From Bacteroidota bacterium (lineage in GTDB: Bacteria > Bacteroidota > Bacteroidia > AKYH767-A > OLB10), in assembly GCA_023251535.1 (NCBI GenBank), contig JAHEYP010000001.1, forward strand, positions 1 to 64,000: 64,000 nucleotides of DNA, written 5' to 3'. Shown here piece after piece: positions 29,213 to 37,528 of this stretch. The translations under genes and the position numbers were made by a program. The notes beneath the pieces are model-generated. The model searched no databases. It worked only from the letters and a program-made list of their open reading frames with translations, and was not told where the DNA came from. The number at the start of each line of letters is the position of its first letter. The stretch's first letter is position 1.

Positions 29213-29260
29213 AAAAGCGTAATAAGATTTCAAATTGAATCTTGTTACGCTTTTTGTTTT
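29213..29260 (+). terminator. Long-stem rho-independent terminator, displaced from dnaJ
   Basis: A 10-bp outer stem AAAAGCGTAA / TTACGCTTTT continues into a 6-bp inner stem AAGATT / AATCTT (with a T-G wobble between) and an 8-base loop, then TTTTTGTTTT. It is the first terminator after dnaJ, though 508 bases downstream, with the repeat array lying between. Confidence 0.85.
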
Positions 29261-29626
29261 AAAATAAGATTCACATCAAACATGAATTTCATTTAATGAC
29301 AAACAGTATTAATTGAAGATAACATTAGCATAATCCTATTCAATCAACGCGTCAGCTACCATCCGCGCCAGCCATCCTTTTAAATCCCTTTAAAATCCTT
29401 TTAGCTCCGATGTGCTTGCACAGTCGGAGCGCATCAGCGTTCTACTTAAAACTGGTTCTTGAATAAGAAACCTGAAAGAAGTAAATCGGCGTCGTAAACG
29501 AAAAATCAGCGTAAACCATTCAAATCAGCGTCATCTGCGGCCAATCAACACTCGCTTTGCGAAATCTAAAATCCCAAATTCCAAATCCAAAATTTCTTCC
29601 TATCTTTCCTCCCCCAATAAACTTTT
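29261..29626. other. Intergenic region upstream of cdd with hairpin and repeat debris
   Basis: About 365 bases with no gene. It holds a bulged hairpin at 29404-29430 and low-complexity words such as AATCAGCGTAAACC and AAATCAGCGTCATCTGCGG of the kind seen as dispersed debris. A weak box CCTATCTTTC at about 29600 may belong to the cdd promoter. Confidence 0.45.
29404..29430. repeat. Bulged hairpin, outer stem GCTCCGA / TCGGAGC
   Basis: A 7-bp outer stem (29404-29410 with 29424-29430) leads directly to a 5-bp inner stem TGTGC / GCACA (29411-29415 with 29418-29422) closed by TT, with a single G bulge (29423) on the 3' side. The plan matches the hairpins at 50417, 50461 and 52900. Confidence 0.7.
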
Positions 29627-30115
29627 ATGCGCACAATAACTCTCGATAGTACTTTTGAAGAATACGAATCATTAGAAAAATTACCTGAAGCCGATCAACT
29701 ATTGGTAGAAGAAGCTAAAAAAGCTGCCGATGATGCATACGCTCCTTACTCTCATTTTCATGTCGGTGCCGCTGTATTACTCGATAACGGAAAAGTGATT
29801 CGAGGCAACAACCAAGAAAATGCGGCTTACCCTTCAGGACTATGTGCCGAGCGCGTAGCCTTTTTCGCTACCGGTGCCCAGCATCCTGGTGAAAAAATTA
29901 AGGCTATTGCGATCACTGCCTATCCAGAAGGAAAAAAGTTACCATCGGTGCCCGTGAGTCCTTGCGGCGACTGCCGCCAAGTTATGGCAGAATACGAGCA
30001 ACGCTACGGACAAAACATCCGACTAATTATGGAAGCTGGCCAAGGCAAATACATTGTTTCTGAGAGCGTTAAGAATTTACTACCGTTCTTATTTAGTGCA
30101 GATAGCATGATGTAA
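29627..30115 (+). CDS. cdd: Cytidine deaminase
   Basis: Hydrolyses cytidine or deoxycytidine to uridine in pyrimidine salvage. The 162 residues match the short homotetrameric/dimeric bacterial form. Zinc and proton-shuttle motifs are intact: CAERVAFFA at about residues 70-78 (Cys ligand, catalytic Glu) and PCGDCRQV at about 109-116 (two Cys ligands). The substrate stretch YSHFHVGAAVL and N in NQENAAYPSG are present. It is a single gene flanked by repeat-bearing spacers, ATG at 29627. Confidence 0.95.
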   Translation: MRTITLDSTFEEYESLEKLPEADQLLVEEAKKAADDAYAPYSHFHVGAAVLLDNGKVIRGNNQENAAYPSGLCAERVAFFATGAQHPGEKIKAIAITAYPEGKKLPSVPVSPCGDCRQVMAEYEQRYGQNIRLIMEAGQGKYIVSESVKNLLPFLFSADSMM

Positions 30116-30120
30116 GACTG

Positions 30121-30215
30121 GATATCGAGGGAGCTTTGCTTTTCCCTTAACCACGGAGGACACAGAGTCGCGTTGCTTTACACAGAGAGCACAAAGTCGG
30201 CTAAGCCGATGAATT
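30121..30215. repeat. Degenerate GC-rich repeat unit after cdd
   Basis: Words such as GGGAGCTTTGCTTTTCCC, CACGGAGGACACAGAG, TTGCTTTACACAGAGAGCAC and GGCTAAGCC match the vocabulary of the arrays at 28706 and 39640 in a weaker form. No coding content. Confidence 0.55.
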
Positions 30216-30334
30216 TTAATGGAATACCATAAATTTAGACCAGAATTTCAATTCTGAGGACGCTGTAAAAACGCCCAATTTCATGTCACTTTAGGTAGCA
30301 CTATTTACCCTCCTAAAAACTGACAATTCTCAGT

Positions 30335-30367
30335 TTTGTATTCCCGTTTCGCTTATTTTTGCGAAAC
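30335..30367 (+). promoter_or_regulatory. pdhA promoter box inside an inverted repeat
   Basis: TATTTTTG (30354-30361) fits TAnnTTTG; TTTG at 30335-30338 could be the -33 element with a short 15-base spacer. The -7 box sits in the loop and start of the right arm of the inverted repeat GTTTCGC (30346-30352) / GCGAAAC (30361-30367), ending one base before the pdhA ATG. The start of transcription would fall very close to the start codon. Confidence 0.5.
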
Positions 30368-30368
30368 A

Positions 30369-31391
30369 ATGGAAACAACTACATCCAAAGCAAAAAAGAG
30401 CAAGCTGAAACACAGCAGTGAGTTGTACCTGAAATGGTACGAAGAGATGCAGTTAATGCGTCGTTTTGAAGAGAGAGCTGGACAGCTTTACGGAATGCAG
30501 AAAATCAAAGGATTCTGCCATTTATACATCGGACAAGAAGCCGTAGTTGCGGGAGCTATTTCCGTGCTTAAGCCTGAAGATAACATGATCACTGCTTATC
30601 GTGAGCATGCTCATGCATTAGGAAAAGGAATTACTGCTCGTGAAGTGATGGCCGAATTATACGGTAAAATAACAGGCTGTTCGAAAGGGAAAGGCGGCTC
30701 GATGCATATGTTCAGTAAAGAGAAGAAATTCTTCGGTGGACATGGTATTGTAGGAGGACAAATTCCTTTAGGTGCAGGTTTAGCTTTTGCCGATAAATAC
30801 AACAACACCGGATTAGTAACGGTTTGTTACATGGGCGACGGAGCAGTTCGACAGGGAGCGTTACACGAAGCATTCAACATGGCAATGTTATGGGAATTAC
30901 CTGTAGTATTCATTGTTGAAAACAACGCTTATGCGATGGGAACATCAGTAGAGCGTACTTCTAACGTACACGACCTTTATAAATTGGGATTAGCATACGA
31001 TATGCCTAGTTTTCCTGTTGACGGAATGAGCGTTGAAGCTGTTCACGACGCAATGACAAAAGCAGTTGATCATGCTCGCTCAGGCAAAGGCCCGATGTTT
31101 TTAGAGATGAATACGTATCGCTACCGCGGACATTCAATGAGTGACCCTGCGAAATACAGAACGAAAGAAGAAGTAGAAGGCTATAAAGCGAAAGATCCAA
31201 TCGAAATGGTAAAAGCTACCATCATCGAAAATAAATTCGCTACAGAAGAGGAAATTGAAGCAATCAATGCAAAAATCAACGACATCGTTGAAGACAGCGT
31301 GAAGTTCGCAGAAGAGTCGCCTTACCCTGATGCATCGGAGTTGTACAAAGATGTGTACGACCAAACCGATTACCCTTACATTATCGAATAA
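30369..31391 (+). CDS. pdhA: Pyruvate dehydrogenase E1 component subunit alpha
   Basis: With the beta subunit it decarboxylates pyruvate and loads acetyl groups on lipoyl-E2. The 340 residues from ATG 30369 (METTTSKAKKSK) show IGQEAVVAG near the N-terminus, the thiamine diphosphate motif GDGAVRQGALHEAFNMA ending in VENNAYAMGT, and the loop TYRYRGHSMSDPAKYRT. An earlier in-frame TTG (30336) is rejected since it lies in the promoter. Bacteroidota commonly place pdhA beside the E2 gene with pdhB elsewhere, and that is the case here: the E2 gene follows after 68 bases. Confidence 0.96.
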   Translation: METTTSKAKKSKLKHSSELYLKWYEEMQLMRRFEERAGQLYGMQKIKGFCHLYIGQEAVVAGAISVLKPEDNMITAYREHAHALGKGITAREVMAELYGKITGCSKGKGGSMHMFSKEKKFFGGHGIVGGQIPLGAGLAFADKYNNTGLVTVCYMGDGAVRQGALHEAFNMAMLWELPVVFIVENNAYAMGTSVERTSNVHDLYKLGLAYDMPSFPVDGMSVEAVHDAMTKAVDHARSGKGPMFLEMNTYRYRGHSMSDPAKYRTKEEVEGYKAKDPIEMVKATIIENKFATEEEIEAINAKINDIVEDSVKFAEESPYPDASELYKDVYDQTDYPYIIE

Positions 31392-31459
31392 TCACTAACG
31401 TTTGTGCATATCCGAAATTAGGAATGCAAAAAATATATTACCCAAATTAAACAGAAGAA

Positions 31460-32752
31460 ATGGCGGAAATAGTTAGAATGCCGAAGATGAGTGATACTAT
31501 GACAGAAGGTGTTGTAGTGAAATGGCATAAGAAAGTTGGAGACGCTGTGAAGAGTGGCGAATTAGTTGCTGAAATCGAAACCGATAAAGCAACAATGGAA
31601 TTTGAAAGTTACAGTACCGGAACTTTGTTATTTATCGGTGTTGAAGAGGGAAAGGCTGCTCCTGTTGATGGCATTTTAGCTATCATGGGTAAAGCTGGTG
31701 AAGATTATAAAGAGTTATTAGCTTCAGAACAAGCGAAAGATGCTGCTGCTGCTGCTCCTGCAGCTCCTGCGCCAGCACAACCTGCTGCACAAGCACAAGC
31801 GCCTGCTCCTGTTGCGACACCTGCTCCTACTCCTGTAGCAGCTACTCCTGCTCGTCCCGTGGCTACTGCATCAACGAGTAGCGACGATCGCATGAAAGCA
31901 TCTCCTTTAGCGAAACGCTTAGCAGAAGAAAAAGGAATCGACCTTGGGATGTTAAAAGGATCGGGAGATCACGGACGTATCGTTAAGCGCGATATCGAGT
32001 GGTTTAAACCGGGAACATTTGTGCAAACAGCTGCCTTCGCTCCTAATGCGGTTACTTCAGAAAGCTTTGAAGAGGTAACGGTATCGCAGATGAGAAAAAC
32101 AATTGCTCGTCGCTTAAGCGAAAGTATGTTTACTGCTCCGCATTTTTATTTAACGATGGATATCGATATGGATGCCGTTGTACATGCTCGTGAAAGTGTA
32201 AACCAAGTCGCATCAGTAAAGATCTCTTTCAACGATTTCGTAGTGAAAGCAGTTGCTAGCGCATTACGTCAGCATCCTGCAGTTAACTCATCGTGGTTAG
32301 GCGATAGAATCCGTTATAACAATCATATCAATATTGGTATCGCGGTTGCTGTTGAAGATGGACTATTAGTTCCTGTTGTTCGCTACGCGGATAGCAAAAC
32401 ACTTACACAAATTGCAACCGAAGTAAAATCATACGCTCAAAAAGCAAAAGATAAAAAATTACAACCTGCAGATTGGGAAGGAAACACATTTACCATCTCT
32501 AACTTAGGAATGTATAATATCGAAGAATTCACTGCAATTATTAATCCACCGGATGCATGTATTTTAGCTGTAGGCGGTATCAAACAAGTTCCTGTTGTTA
32601 AAAACGGAATGGTACAACCGGGCAACGTGATGAAGGTAACACTAAGCTGCGATCATCGAGTAGTCGATGGCGTAGTAGGATCGAAATTCCTCAATACGCT
32701 AAAAGCATTGCTGGAAAATCCGATAGTGTTATTAGGACAAGGGAATATTTAA
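31460..32752 (+). CDS. pdhC: Pyruvate dehydrogenase E2, dihydrolipoamide acetyltransferase
   Basis: Core of the pyruvate dehydrogenase complex; transfers the acetyl group from lipoate to CoA. Of 430 residues, 1-80 form a single lipoyl domain (lipoylated Lys in ETDKATMEFES). An Ala/Pro linker (about 96-137) and a peripheral-subunit-binding domain (SPLAKRLAEEKGIDLGML, GDHGRIVKRDIEWF) follow, then the catalytic domain ending with the active-site SCDHRVVDG. One lipoyl domain is on the short side for the family. It forms a unit with pdhA and ends in a strong terminator. Confidence 0.96.
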   Translation: MAEIVRMPKMSDTMTEGVVVKWHKKVGDAVKSGELVAEIETDKATMEFESYSTGTLLFIGVEEGKAAPVDGILAIMGKAGEDYKELLASEQAKDAAAAAPAAPAPAQPAAQAQAPAPVATPAPTPVAATPARPVATASTSSDDRMKASPLAKRLAEEKGIDLGMLKGSGDHGRIVKRDIEWFKPGTFVQTAAFAPNAVTSESFEEVTVSQMRKTIARRLSESMFTAPHFYLTMDIDMDAVVHARESVNQVASVKISFNDFVVKAVASALRQHPAVNSSWLGDRIRYNNHINIGIAVAVEDGLLVPVVRYADSKTLTQIATEVKSYAQKAKDKKLQPADWEGNTFTISNLGMYNIEEFTAIINPPDACILAVGGIKQVPVVKNGMVQPGNVMKVTLSCDHRVVDGVVGSKFLNTLKALLENPIVLLGQGNI

Positions 32753-32780
32753 AAAAAGCCTCGCGGAAGCGGGGCTTTTT
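32753..32780 (+). terminator. Rho-independent terminator of the pdhA-pdhC unit
   Basis: Stem AAAAAGCCTCGC / GCGGGGCTTTTT (one T-G wobble) with a GGAA loop, starting directly after the stop codon; the right arm ends in the T run. Confidence 0.92.
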
Positions 32781-32781
32781 T

Positions 32782-32925
32782 GTTCTTAGTTTCTAGTTCT
32801 TAGTTCATAGTTCATAGTTCATAGTTTCGCGATGCGGATTAAGCTGCAAAGCAGATATAAAAATTTGTTAGATATTCGACTATCTCAAATCAGCTTTGCT
32901 GAACTAAGAACTAAGAACTAAGAAC
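32782..32925. repeat. Inverted pair of TAGTTCW heptamer arrays
   Basis: The left array (32782-32827) repeats TAGTTCT or TAGTTCA about five times. The right array (32901-32925) is the reverse complement (AACTAAG repeated three times), so the two can pair over roughly 20 bases with about a 75-base loop. The right array runs into the last codons of the acyl-CoA ligase gene. A further copy of the motif is at about 52935-52960. Confidence 0.7.
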
Positions 32926-34693
32926 AATATATGTTTTCCACCGCCTCCTTATTATTCTCCATAATCACTCTTCTCTTCAGGCTTAACTTCGGAGATAATT
33001 CGCCAGCATCGACGGTCCATTCGCGAGGAAGGAGTTCAATCTTTTTGATGGTTTCGTAGTTGCCTAAAGTTTGATTAACGATCTCGACTTCTTTCATGAT
33101 GCGATCTTTGATTCGAGGAATTCTAATTAACTCTGCGTTCGAATCAGGAATTTGAATTCCCTTGCGCGTACACCATTCCAATAAAAACGGAAACGATGGA
33201 ACGACTAAAGCAGCAGCAAAATTTTTCCCTTCTCCTACTACCATCACTTGCTCTATAAAACGTGATTCCTTCAACTTATTTTCGATGTGTTGAGGTATGA
33301 TGTACTTACCTCCCGAGGTCTTGAAGATTTCTTTTTTGCGATCGGTAATTTTCAGATAAACACCATCTTCAAAAACTCCTATATCTCCAGTATGAAACCA
33401 GCCTTCGCTGTCGATTACTTCGGCAGTTAAATCAGGACGTTTATAATATCCTAACATCAAATTTGGACCTTTACACAAGATCTCACCATCTTCGGCTATA
33501 CGCACCGTTACTTTATCGAGCAACTTACCTACGGTACCGAATTTTAGTCCGCCAGGCTCTAGCGTATTCACCGAAACCACCGGACTAGTTTCTGTTAATC
33601 CGTAGCCCTCTAAAATCGGAATTCCAGCCGCCCAAAATACTCGAGCCAAACGTGGTTGCAATGCTGCTCCGCCCGAAACTGCAGCCTTCACCTTCCCTCC
33701 TAAAGCCTCTTGCCACTTACTAAAAATAAGTTTTCGAGCAATGGCTAACTTTTTCTCATATACCCAACCGTTAGCTCCATTAGTTTCATATTTCAATCCG
33801 AGGTCGAGCGCCCAGAAGAATAATTTCTTTTTGATGCCTGTCAGTTCATTTCCTTTGTTTACAATTCTATCATAAACCTTTTCAAACAATCGAGGCACAC
33901 AACCGAAAATTTCAGGTTGTACTTCTTTCAAATTATCTGCTACCTTATCGATACTCTCGGCATAATAAACCGACACACCGAGATAGAAATACAAATACGT
34001 CAACACACGTTCGTAAACGTGATTTAATGGCAAAAAGCTCAATGCTCTACTATTTACATCAACTGGCGCCAAATATTGAGCAGCTATTAATTGACTGATA
34101 ATATTATCATGCGATAGCATAACTCCCTTCGGAATTCCCGTTGTTCCGCTCGTATAAAGCAATGTAGCCAAATCATGAGCTCCGATAGTAGCAGCTATTT
34201 CAGCCACTTTCGAAGGATTAGGGTTTTGTGCTCCCAAAGCTTTTATTTCGGTCCAATGTTTTGCTCCTTGCACCTCATCGAAAGAATAGATCGCCTTAAT
34301 GCCCTCTAGATCTTTAACAGCTGCACTCACCTTTTCGAATAACTCCTTACTAGAAACAAAAATGAATTTCACCTCTGCGTCCTTCAATATAAAACGAAGG
34401 TCTTCATCGGCGAGGGTGGTATAAATTGGGACATGAATTCCGCCGATACGCATGGCACCTAGGTCGAGGAAATTCCACTCAGGACGATTATTACTCAGCG
34501 AAGCAAACTTATCGCCCTTTTCCATTCCCAAAGCCAGCAATCCGTAGCTGATATTCTCTACACTAGAGGTAAACTCCTCCGAACTAACCGTCTGCCAACT
34601 ACCATTAATTTTGGCGGCCAGCGAATCCTTTTTATGAGGATAAAGTTGTTTATAACGGTCAACAAGATCAAACAAACGGGTAACAGACATCAT
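32918..34693 (-). CDS. Long-chain fatty acid-CoA ligase (AMP-forming)
   Basis: Activates fatty acids to acyl-CoA through an acyl-AMP intermediate. The 591 residues match the FadD/FAA-type adenylate-forming family: P-loop LLYTSGTTGIPKGVMLSH, LSFLPLNHVYER, EGYGLTETSPVV, and the hinge region WFHTGDIGVFEDGVYLKITD followed by RKKEIFKTSGGKYIIP. Cytoplasmic or membrane-associated. Its final residues and stop codon lie inside a dispersed heptamer repeat, suggesting the C-terminus was altered by repeat growth. It is transcribed away from the nitronate monooxygenase gene and has a good promoter match at 34716-34746. Confidence 0.94.
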   Translation of the reverse strand: MMSVTRLFDLVDRYKQLYPHKKDSLAAKINGSWQTVSSEEFTSSVENISYGLLALGMEKGDKFASLSNNRPEWNFLDLGAMRIGGIHVPIYTTLADEDLRFILKDAEVKFIFVSSKELFEKVSAAVKDLEGIKAIYSFDEVQGAKHWTEIKALGAQNPNPSKVAEIAATIGAHDLATLLYTSGTTGIPKGVMLSHDNIISQLIAAQYLAPVDVNSRALSFLPLNHVYERVLTYLYFYLGVSVYYAESIDKVADNLKEVQPEIFGCVPRLFEKVYDRIVNKGNELTGIKKKLFFWALDLGLKYETNGANGWVYEKKLAIARKLIFSKWQEALGGKVKAAVSGGAALQPRLARVFWAAGIPILEGYGLTETSPVVSVNTLEPGGLKFGTVGKLLDKVTVRIAEDGEILCKGPNLMLGYYKRPDLTAEVIDSEGWFHTGDIGVFEDGVYLKITDRKKEIFKTSGGKYIIPQHIENKLKESRFIEQVMVVGEGKNFAAALVVPSFPFLLEWCTRKGIQIPDSNAELIRIPRIKDRIMKEVEIVNQTLGNYETIKKIELLPREWTVDAGELSPKLSLKRRVIMENNKEAVENIYCS

Positions 34694-34715
34694 CTAGAAT
34701 TTCTTAGCTTTATGT

Positions 34716-34746
34716 CAAATATAGTTGAGTAAAATTGAATCACCAA
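34716..34746 (-). promoter_or_regulatory. Promoter of the acyl-CoA ligase gene
   Basis: On the minus strand TTG (34744-34746), a 20-base spacer and TATATTTG (34716-34723) match the Bacteroidota consensus TTG-N19/21-TAnnTTTG. The box lies 22 bases before the ATG. This is the best two-part promoter match in the window with 36280-36309. Confidence 0.65.
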
Positions 34747-34762
34747 TTATTTATCTTAATTC

Positions 34763-35767
34763 ATGATCACCACGAACTTCAGTCAGCAGAATAGTCTCAA
34801 TTTCCCGATCATTATGGCACCCATGTTTTTGGTGTCGAATGAGGCAATGATCCAAGCAGCAATACGCAGCGGAATCATGGGTACATTCCCTACATTGAAC
34901 TATCGCAAAGAGAATGAATTGAAGGATGTAATAGATCGTTTACATGCCTATCGAAATAACCAATCAAATGCAGGCAGTTTCGGTGTGAACCTCATTGTTC
35001 AGAAATCGAATCCCCTGTACCCCAAACATCTCGATATCTGCGTTGAAGGGAAGGTTCCATTTTATATTACCAGCTTAGGAAATCCGAAAGAAGTTATAGA
35101 ACGAGCTCACGCTTACGGAGGAAAAGTATATTGTGACGTGACCAATTTAGAGCATGCAGAAAAATGTGCTTCTCTGGGTGCCGATGGATTTATTGCCGTT
35201 TGCCAAGGGGCAGGGGGACATGCGGGACCTTATCCGTTTTCAGTACTAATCCCTGCATTAAAAGAAAAATTCCCGACAATTCCGGTTGTAGCAGCAGGAG
35301 GCATAGCCACCGGTGCGGGAATCGTGAGCGCGTTAAGTTTAGGGGCTGAAGGAGTTAGTATAGGAACACGCTATCTTGCAAGTAAAGAGGCAGGAGTCAG
35401 TGAGGCCTATAAAGAAGCAGTTGTGGCTTCAGGGATGGAAGACATAGTACTTACTGAGCGATTAAGTGGCACGCCATGTGCGGTAATCAATACACCTTAC
35501 GTTCAGAAAATCGGATTACATCAGAATAGTATTGAAAAGTGGATGAACAACAATGCCACCACTAAGAAATATTTCAAGATGTTGACACAAGTAAGAGGCA
35601 TGAAAAAACTTGAAGAAGCTATTAAGCCAGGGAATTACAATAACCTATGGAGTGCAGGACAAAGCAGTGCATTGATTCATGACATCAGAGGATGCGAAGA
35701 AATTACCGATCGACTTATAAAAGAAAGTTTTGAGAGTATACAAAACCTAAACAGAAAATTTAGTTAG
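34763..35767 (+). CDS. Nitronate monooxygenase-family flavoprotein
   Basis: A 334-residue TIM-barrel FMN enzyme. Motifs are PIIMAPMFLVSNEAM at the N-terminus, GVNLIVQ, DGFIAVCQGAGGHAGPY (the His in the GGHAG loop is the usual catalytic position) and the FMN phosphate site AAGGIATGAGIVSALSLGAE with GVSIGTRYLA. Members oxidise alkyl nitronates or, in related FabK-like forms, reduce enoyl-ACP; sequence alone does not settle which. The next gene starts two bases after the stop, so they are cotranscribed and probably share a lipid-related job. Confidence 0.9.
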   Translation: MITTNFSQQNSLNFPIIMAPMFLVSNEAMIQAAIRSGIMGTFPTLNYRKENELKDVIDRLHAYRNNQSNAGSFGVNLIVQKSNPLYPKHLDICVEGKVPFYITSLGNPKEVIERAHAYGGKVYCDVTNLEHAEKCASLGADGFIAVCQGAGGHAGPYPFSVLIPALKEKFPTIPVVAAGGIATGAGIVSALSLGAEGVSIGTRYLASKEAGVSEAYKEAVVASGMEDIVLTERLSGTPCAVINTPYVQKIGLHQNSIEKWMNNNATTKKYFKMLTQVRGMKKLEEAIKPGNYNNLWSAGQSSALIHDIRGCEEITDRLIKESFESIQNLNRKFS

Positions 35768-35769
35768 TT

Positions 35770-36276
35770 ATGTTTGACCCTTCAACGCTGCTAAAAAAAG
35801 CGGAGCAATCGCCGTTTGCACTGATGATGCTAAACATCGGATTAAAGAATATGATTCCCTTTAATTCACCACATCGCTTCAAAATTTCGAAGGTTACTAC
35901 AAACAGCATCAGCATAACGGCACCGTATATCCGAAGAAATAAGAATCATGTTAATAGTATTCATGCCTGTGCATTAGCGACGCTCTGCGAATATAGCTGC
36001 GGACTAACACTTGCCAGAACCTTTGACCAAAGAACTTATCGGGTTATTTTAAAGGAGTTAAAAGTAAATTATCAATATCAGGCAAAAGAAAATGTAACTG
36101 CCACCTACTCTCTTCCTGAGGGCACAATTTCTGCAATTCAAAAGACGTTAAGTACAGAAGATGCGGCACTTTGCACCCTCATTGTAGACATAAATGACAG
36201 TAAAGGCAACGTAATATGTACAGGAGAAGTAACCTGGCAGATAAAACCATGGAGCAAAACCAAAACAGCAAGGTAA
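35770..36276 (+). CDS. DUF4442 hotdog-fold protein (probable thioesterase)
   Basis: A 168-residue cytoplasmic protein resembling DUF4442/PaaI-like hotdog thioesterases. Visible family traits: N-terminal amphipathic helix (FALMMLNIGLKNMIPFNSPH), then the hotdog helix region NHVNSIHACALATLCEYSCG and strands YRVILKELKVNYQYQ and GNVICTGEVTWQIKP. The nitronate monooxygenase gene ends two bases upstream. Its acyl substrate is unknown; pairing with a FabK-like enzyme would fit fatty acid metabolism, which is inference. Confidence 0.8.
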   Translation: MFDPSTLLKKAEQSPFALMMLNIGLKNMIPFNSPHRFKISKVTTNSISITAPYIRRNKNHVNSIHACALATLCEYSCGLTLARTFDQRTYRVILKELKVNYQYQAKENVTATYSLPEGTISAIQKTLSTEDAALCTLIVDINDSKGNVICTGEVTWQIKPWSKTKTAR

Positions 36277-36279
36277 GTC

Positions 36280-36309
36280 TTGCAAACAGAAACAACAACA
36301 GTATATTTG
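36280..36309 (+). promoter_or_regulatory. Two-part promoter before the 143-aa exported protein
   Basis: TTG (36280-36282), a 19-base spacer and TATATTTG (36302-36309) match the Bacteroidota consensus. The ATG is 24 bases downstream at 36333. It starts directly after the stop of the hotdog gene, so the next two genes form a separate unit. Confidence 0.6.
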
Positions 36310-36332
36310 CATAAGAAAGAAAGAATAAAAAA

Positions 36333-36764
36333 ATGAAAAAGTTAGTACTCCTCCTTTGCTTACTCATTACGGGAAGCGTATCAATGGCACAATCAATTGC
36401 TGCCACAACTGAAGAAGAATTCAATATGGCTTCTGTAGGATACAAAATGTACTTACAGATGGGTGTAGAAATTAAGAAAGGTTATAAAATCAGCAACATC
36501 AAAGAATTTGAGTATGGCGATCGTAAAGCTTCCTTCAAAGGATTATATCGTCCTGGTGATACTAAGCCATGTGCGCTTATTATGGTTTATAGCAAGCTAA
36601 GAGGAGCACCGGAATATTATTGCATTCCTACTCCCGATGCAGAAGAACTATTGTGGGATCGATTCAGAACTAGTTTAGCAGGAGAAACCGACAATAAGCA
36701 AGAACAATTGCAATTCATTGGATTTGCATTAGGAAAAGCATCTATGTTTTTCGCTACGCGATAA
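36333..36764 (+). CDS. Small exported protein of unknown function
   Basis: A 143-residue protein with a textbook signal peptide (MKKLVLLLCLLITGSVSMAQS), hence periplasmic or outer surface. The mature part is mixed alpha/beta with two Cys (in TKPCALIMVYSK and PEYYCIPTP) that could form a disulfide. No family was recognised. It has its own promoter, and its stop overlaps the next start as TAATG, so the two products are probably made together. Confidence 0.75.
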   Translation: MKKLVLLLCLLITGSVSMAQSIAATTEEEFNMASVGYKMYLQMGVEIKKGYKISNIKEFEYGDRKASFKGLYRPGDTKPCALIMVYSKLRGAPEYYCIPTPDAEELLWDRFRTSLAGETDNKQEQLQFIGFALGKASMFFATR

Positions 36765-37393
36765 TGAACGCTCGATACGTCATATTTTTATTGTTGACGC
36801 TAACGTTTACGAGTAGCCGAAGTCAGTCGGTATTGAAGCAATATAGGGCTTTACCTAAAGCTGAAAAGCGGTGGGTACGACAACATCCTCACGCTGCTTT
36901 GAAAGTCAGAAGCATCACTTCAATCGTCAGAAAAGAAGTAATAGAGTATTCTAGAAAGAACCTAGTTGATACTTTATTCAACGGCGGGACAGCCGACGCC
37001 TTCCGACATTGTTATTGGATGGCATTGTGCGCTCAAAAAATAGGTAGCAAGAAAGCGCTATCGCTAGGAGAAGCGCATGAGAAAGGCAACCGAGAACAAT
37101 TTGATAAAGGGTTAACAGAAGATGCTGTTTTACAAGACAGCATATCTTGTTTGATGGATTTGTATAATAACCGAATCGGAATAGGAATGGTAAGCGACCA
37201 AAAAATTAAAGATGCAGAAACATTGAAATTCCATATTTTAGAGAAAATCAAGCAAGGAGAATTAAGGGTATTAAAACGCAATAACATGAATCAATTTATT
37301 GATTGTGAAGGAAATGCCGTAATTAAGCCAATCGGAAATCAGCGAAAATGGCAATTACCCTATTGCTTAGTACCTTCGAATCTAGTCCAATGA
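36764..37393 (+). CDS. DUF6973-like exported protein
   Basis: A 209-residue protein with a signal peptide (MNARYVIFLLLTLTFTSSRSQ). The central block FNGGTADAFRHCYWMALCAQ with KIGSKKALSLGEAHEKGN matches the DUF6973 family, in which a His/Asp-bearing helix pair may form a metal or hydrolase site; activity is unproven. It overlaps the preceding gene by one base (TAATG). The late DLYNNRIGIGMVSD stretch also fits that family. Confidence 0.75.
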   Translation: MNARYVIFLLLTLTFTSSRSQSVLKQYRALPKAEKRWVRQHPHAALKVRSITSIVRKEVIEYSRKNLVDTLFNGGTADAFRHCYWMALCAQKIGSKKALSLGEAHEKGNREQFDKGLTEDAVLQDSISCLMDLYNNRIGIGMVSDQKIKDAETLKFHILEKIKQGELRVLKRNNMNQFIDCEGNAVIKPIGNQRKWQLPYCLVPSNLVQ

Positions 37394-37528
37394 TTAGGAT
37401 TTTCGCAATTGGCAATAAAATATTAAGAAGAAGGAAATATACTTTTCATTTAAATTGTCAAATAGAAAACAATCTAACGTCATAGCCTAACCGAAAATTT
37501 AGATAATTCAAATATTCACAATCGTTAT

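Noticed and set aside
28828-29233. Arg/Ala-rich frames in the repeat array after dnaJ
   Set aside because: They are translations of GC-rich repeat units and have no gene-like composition.
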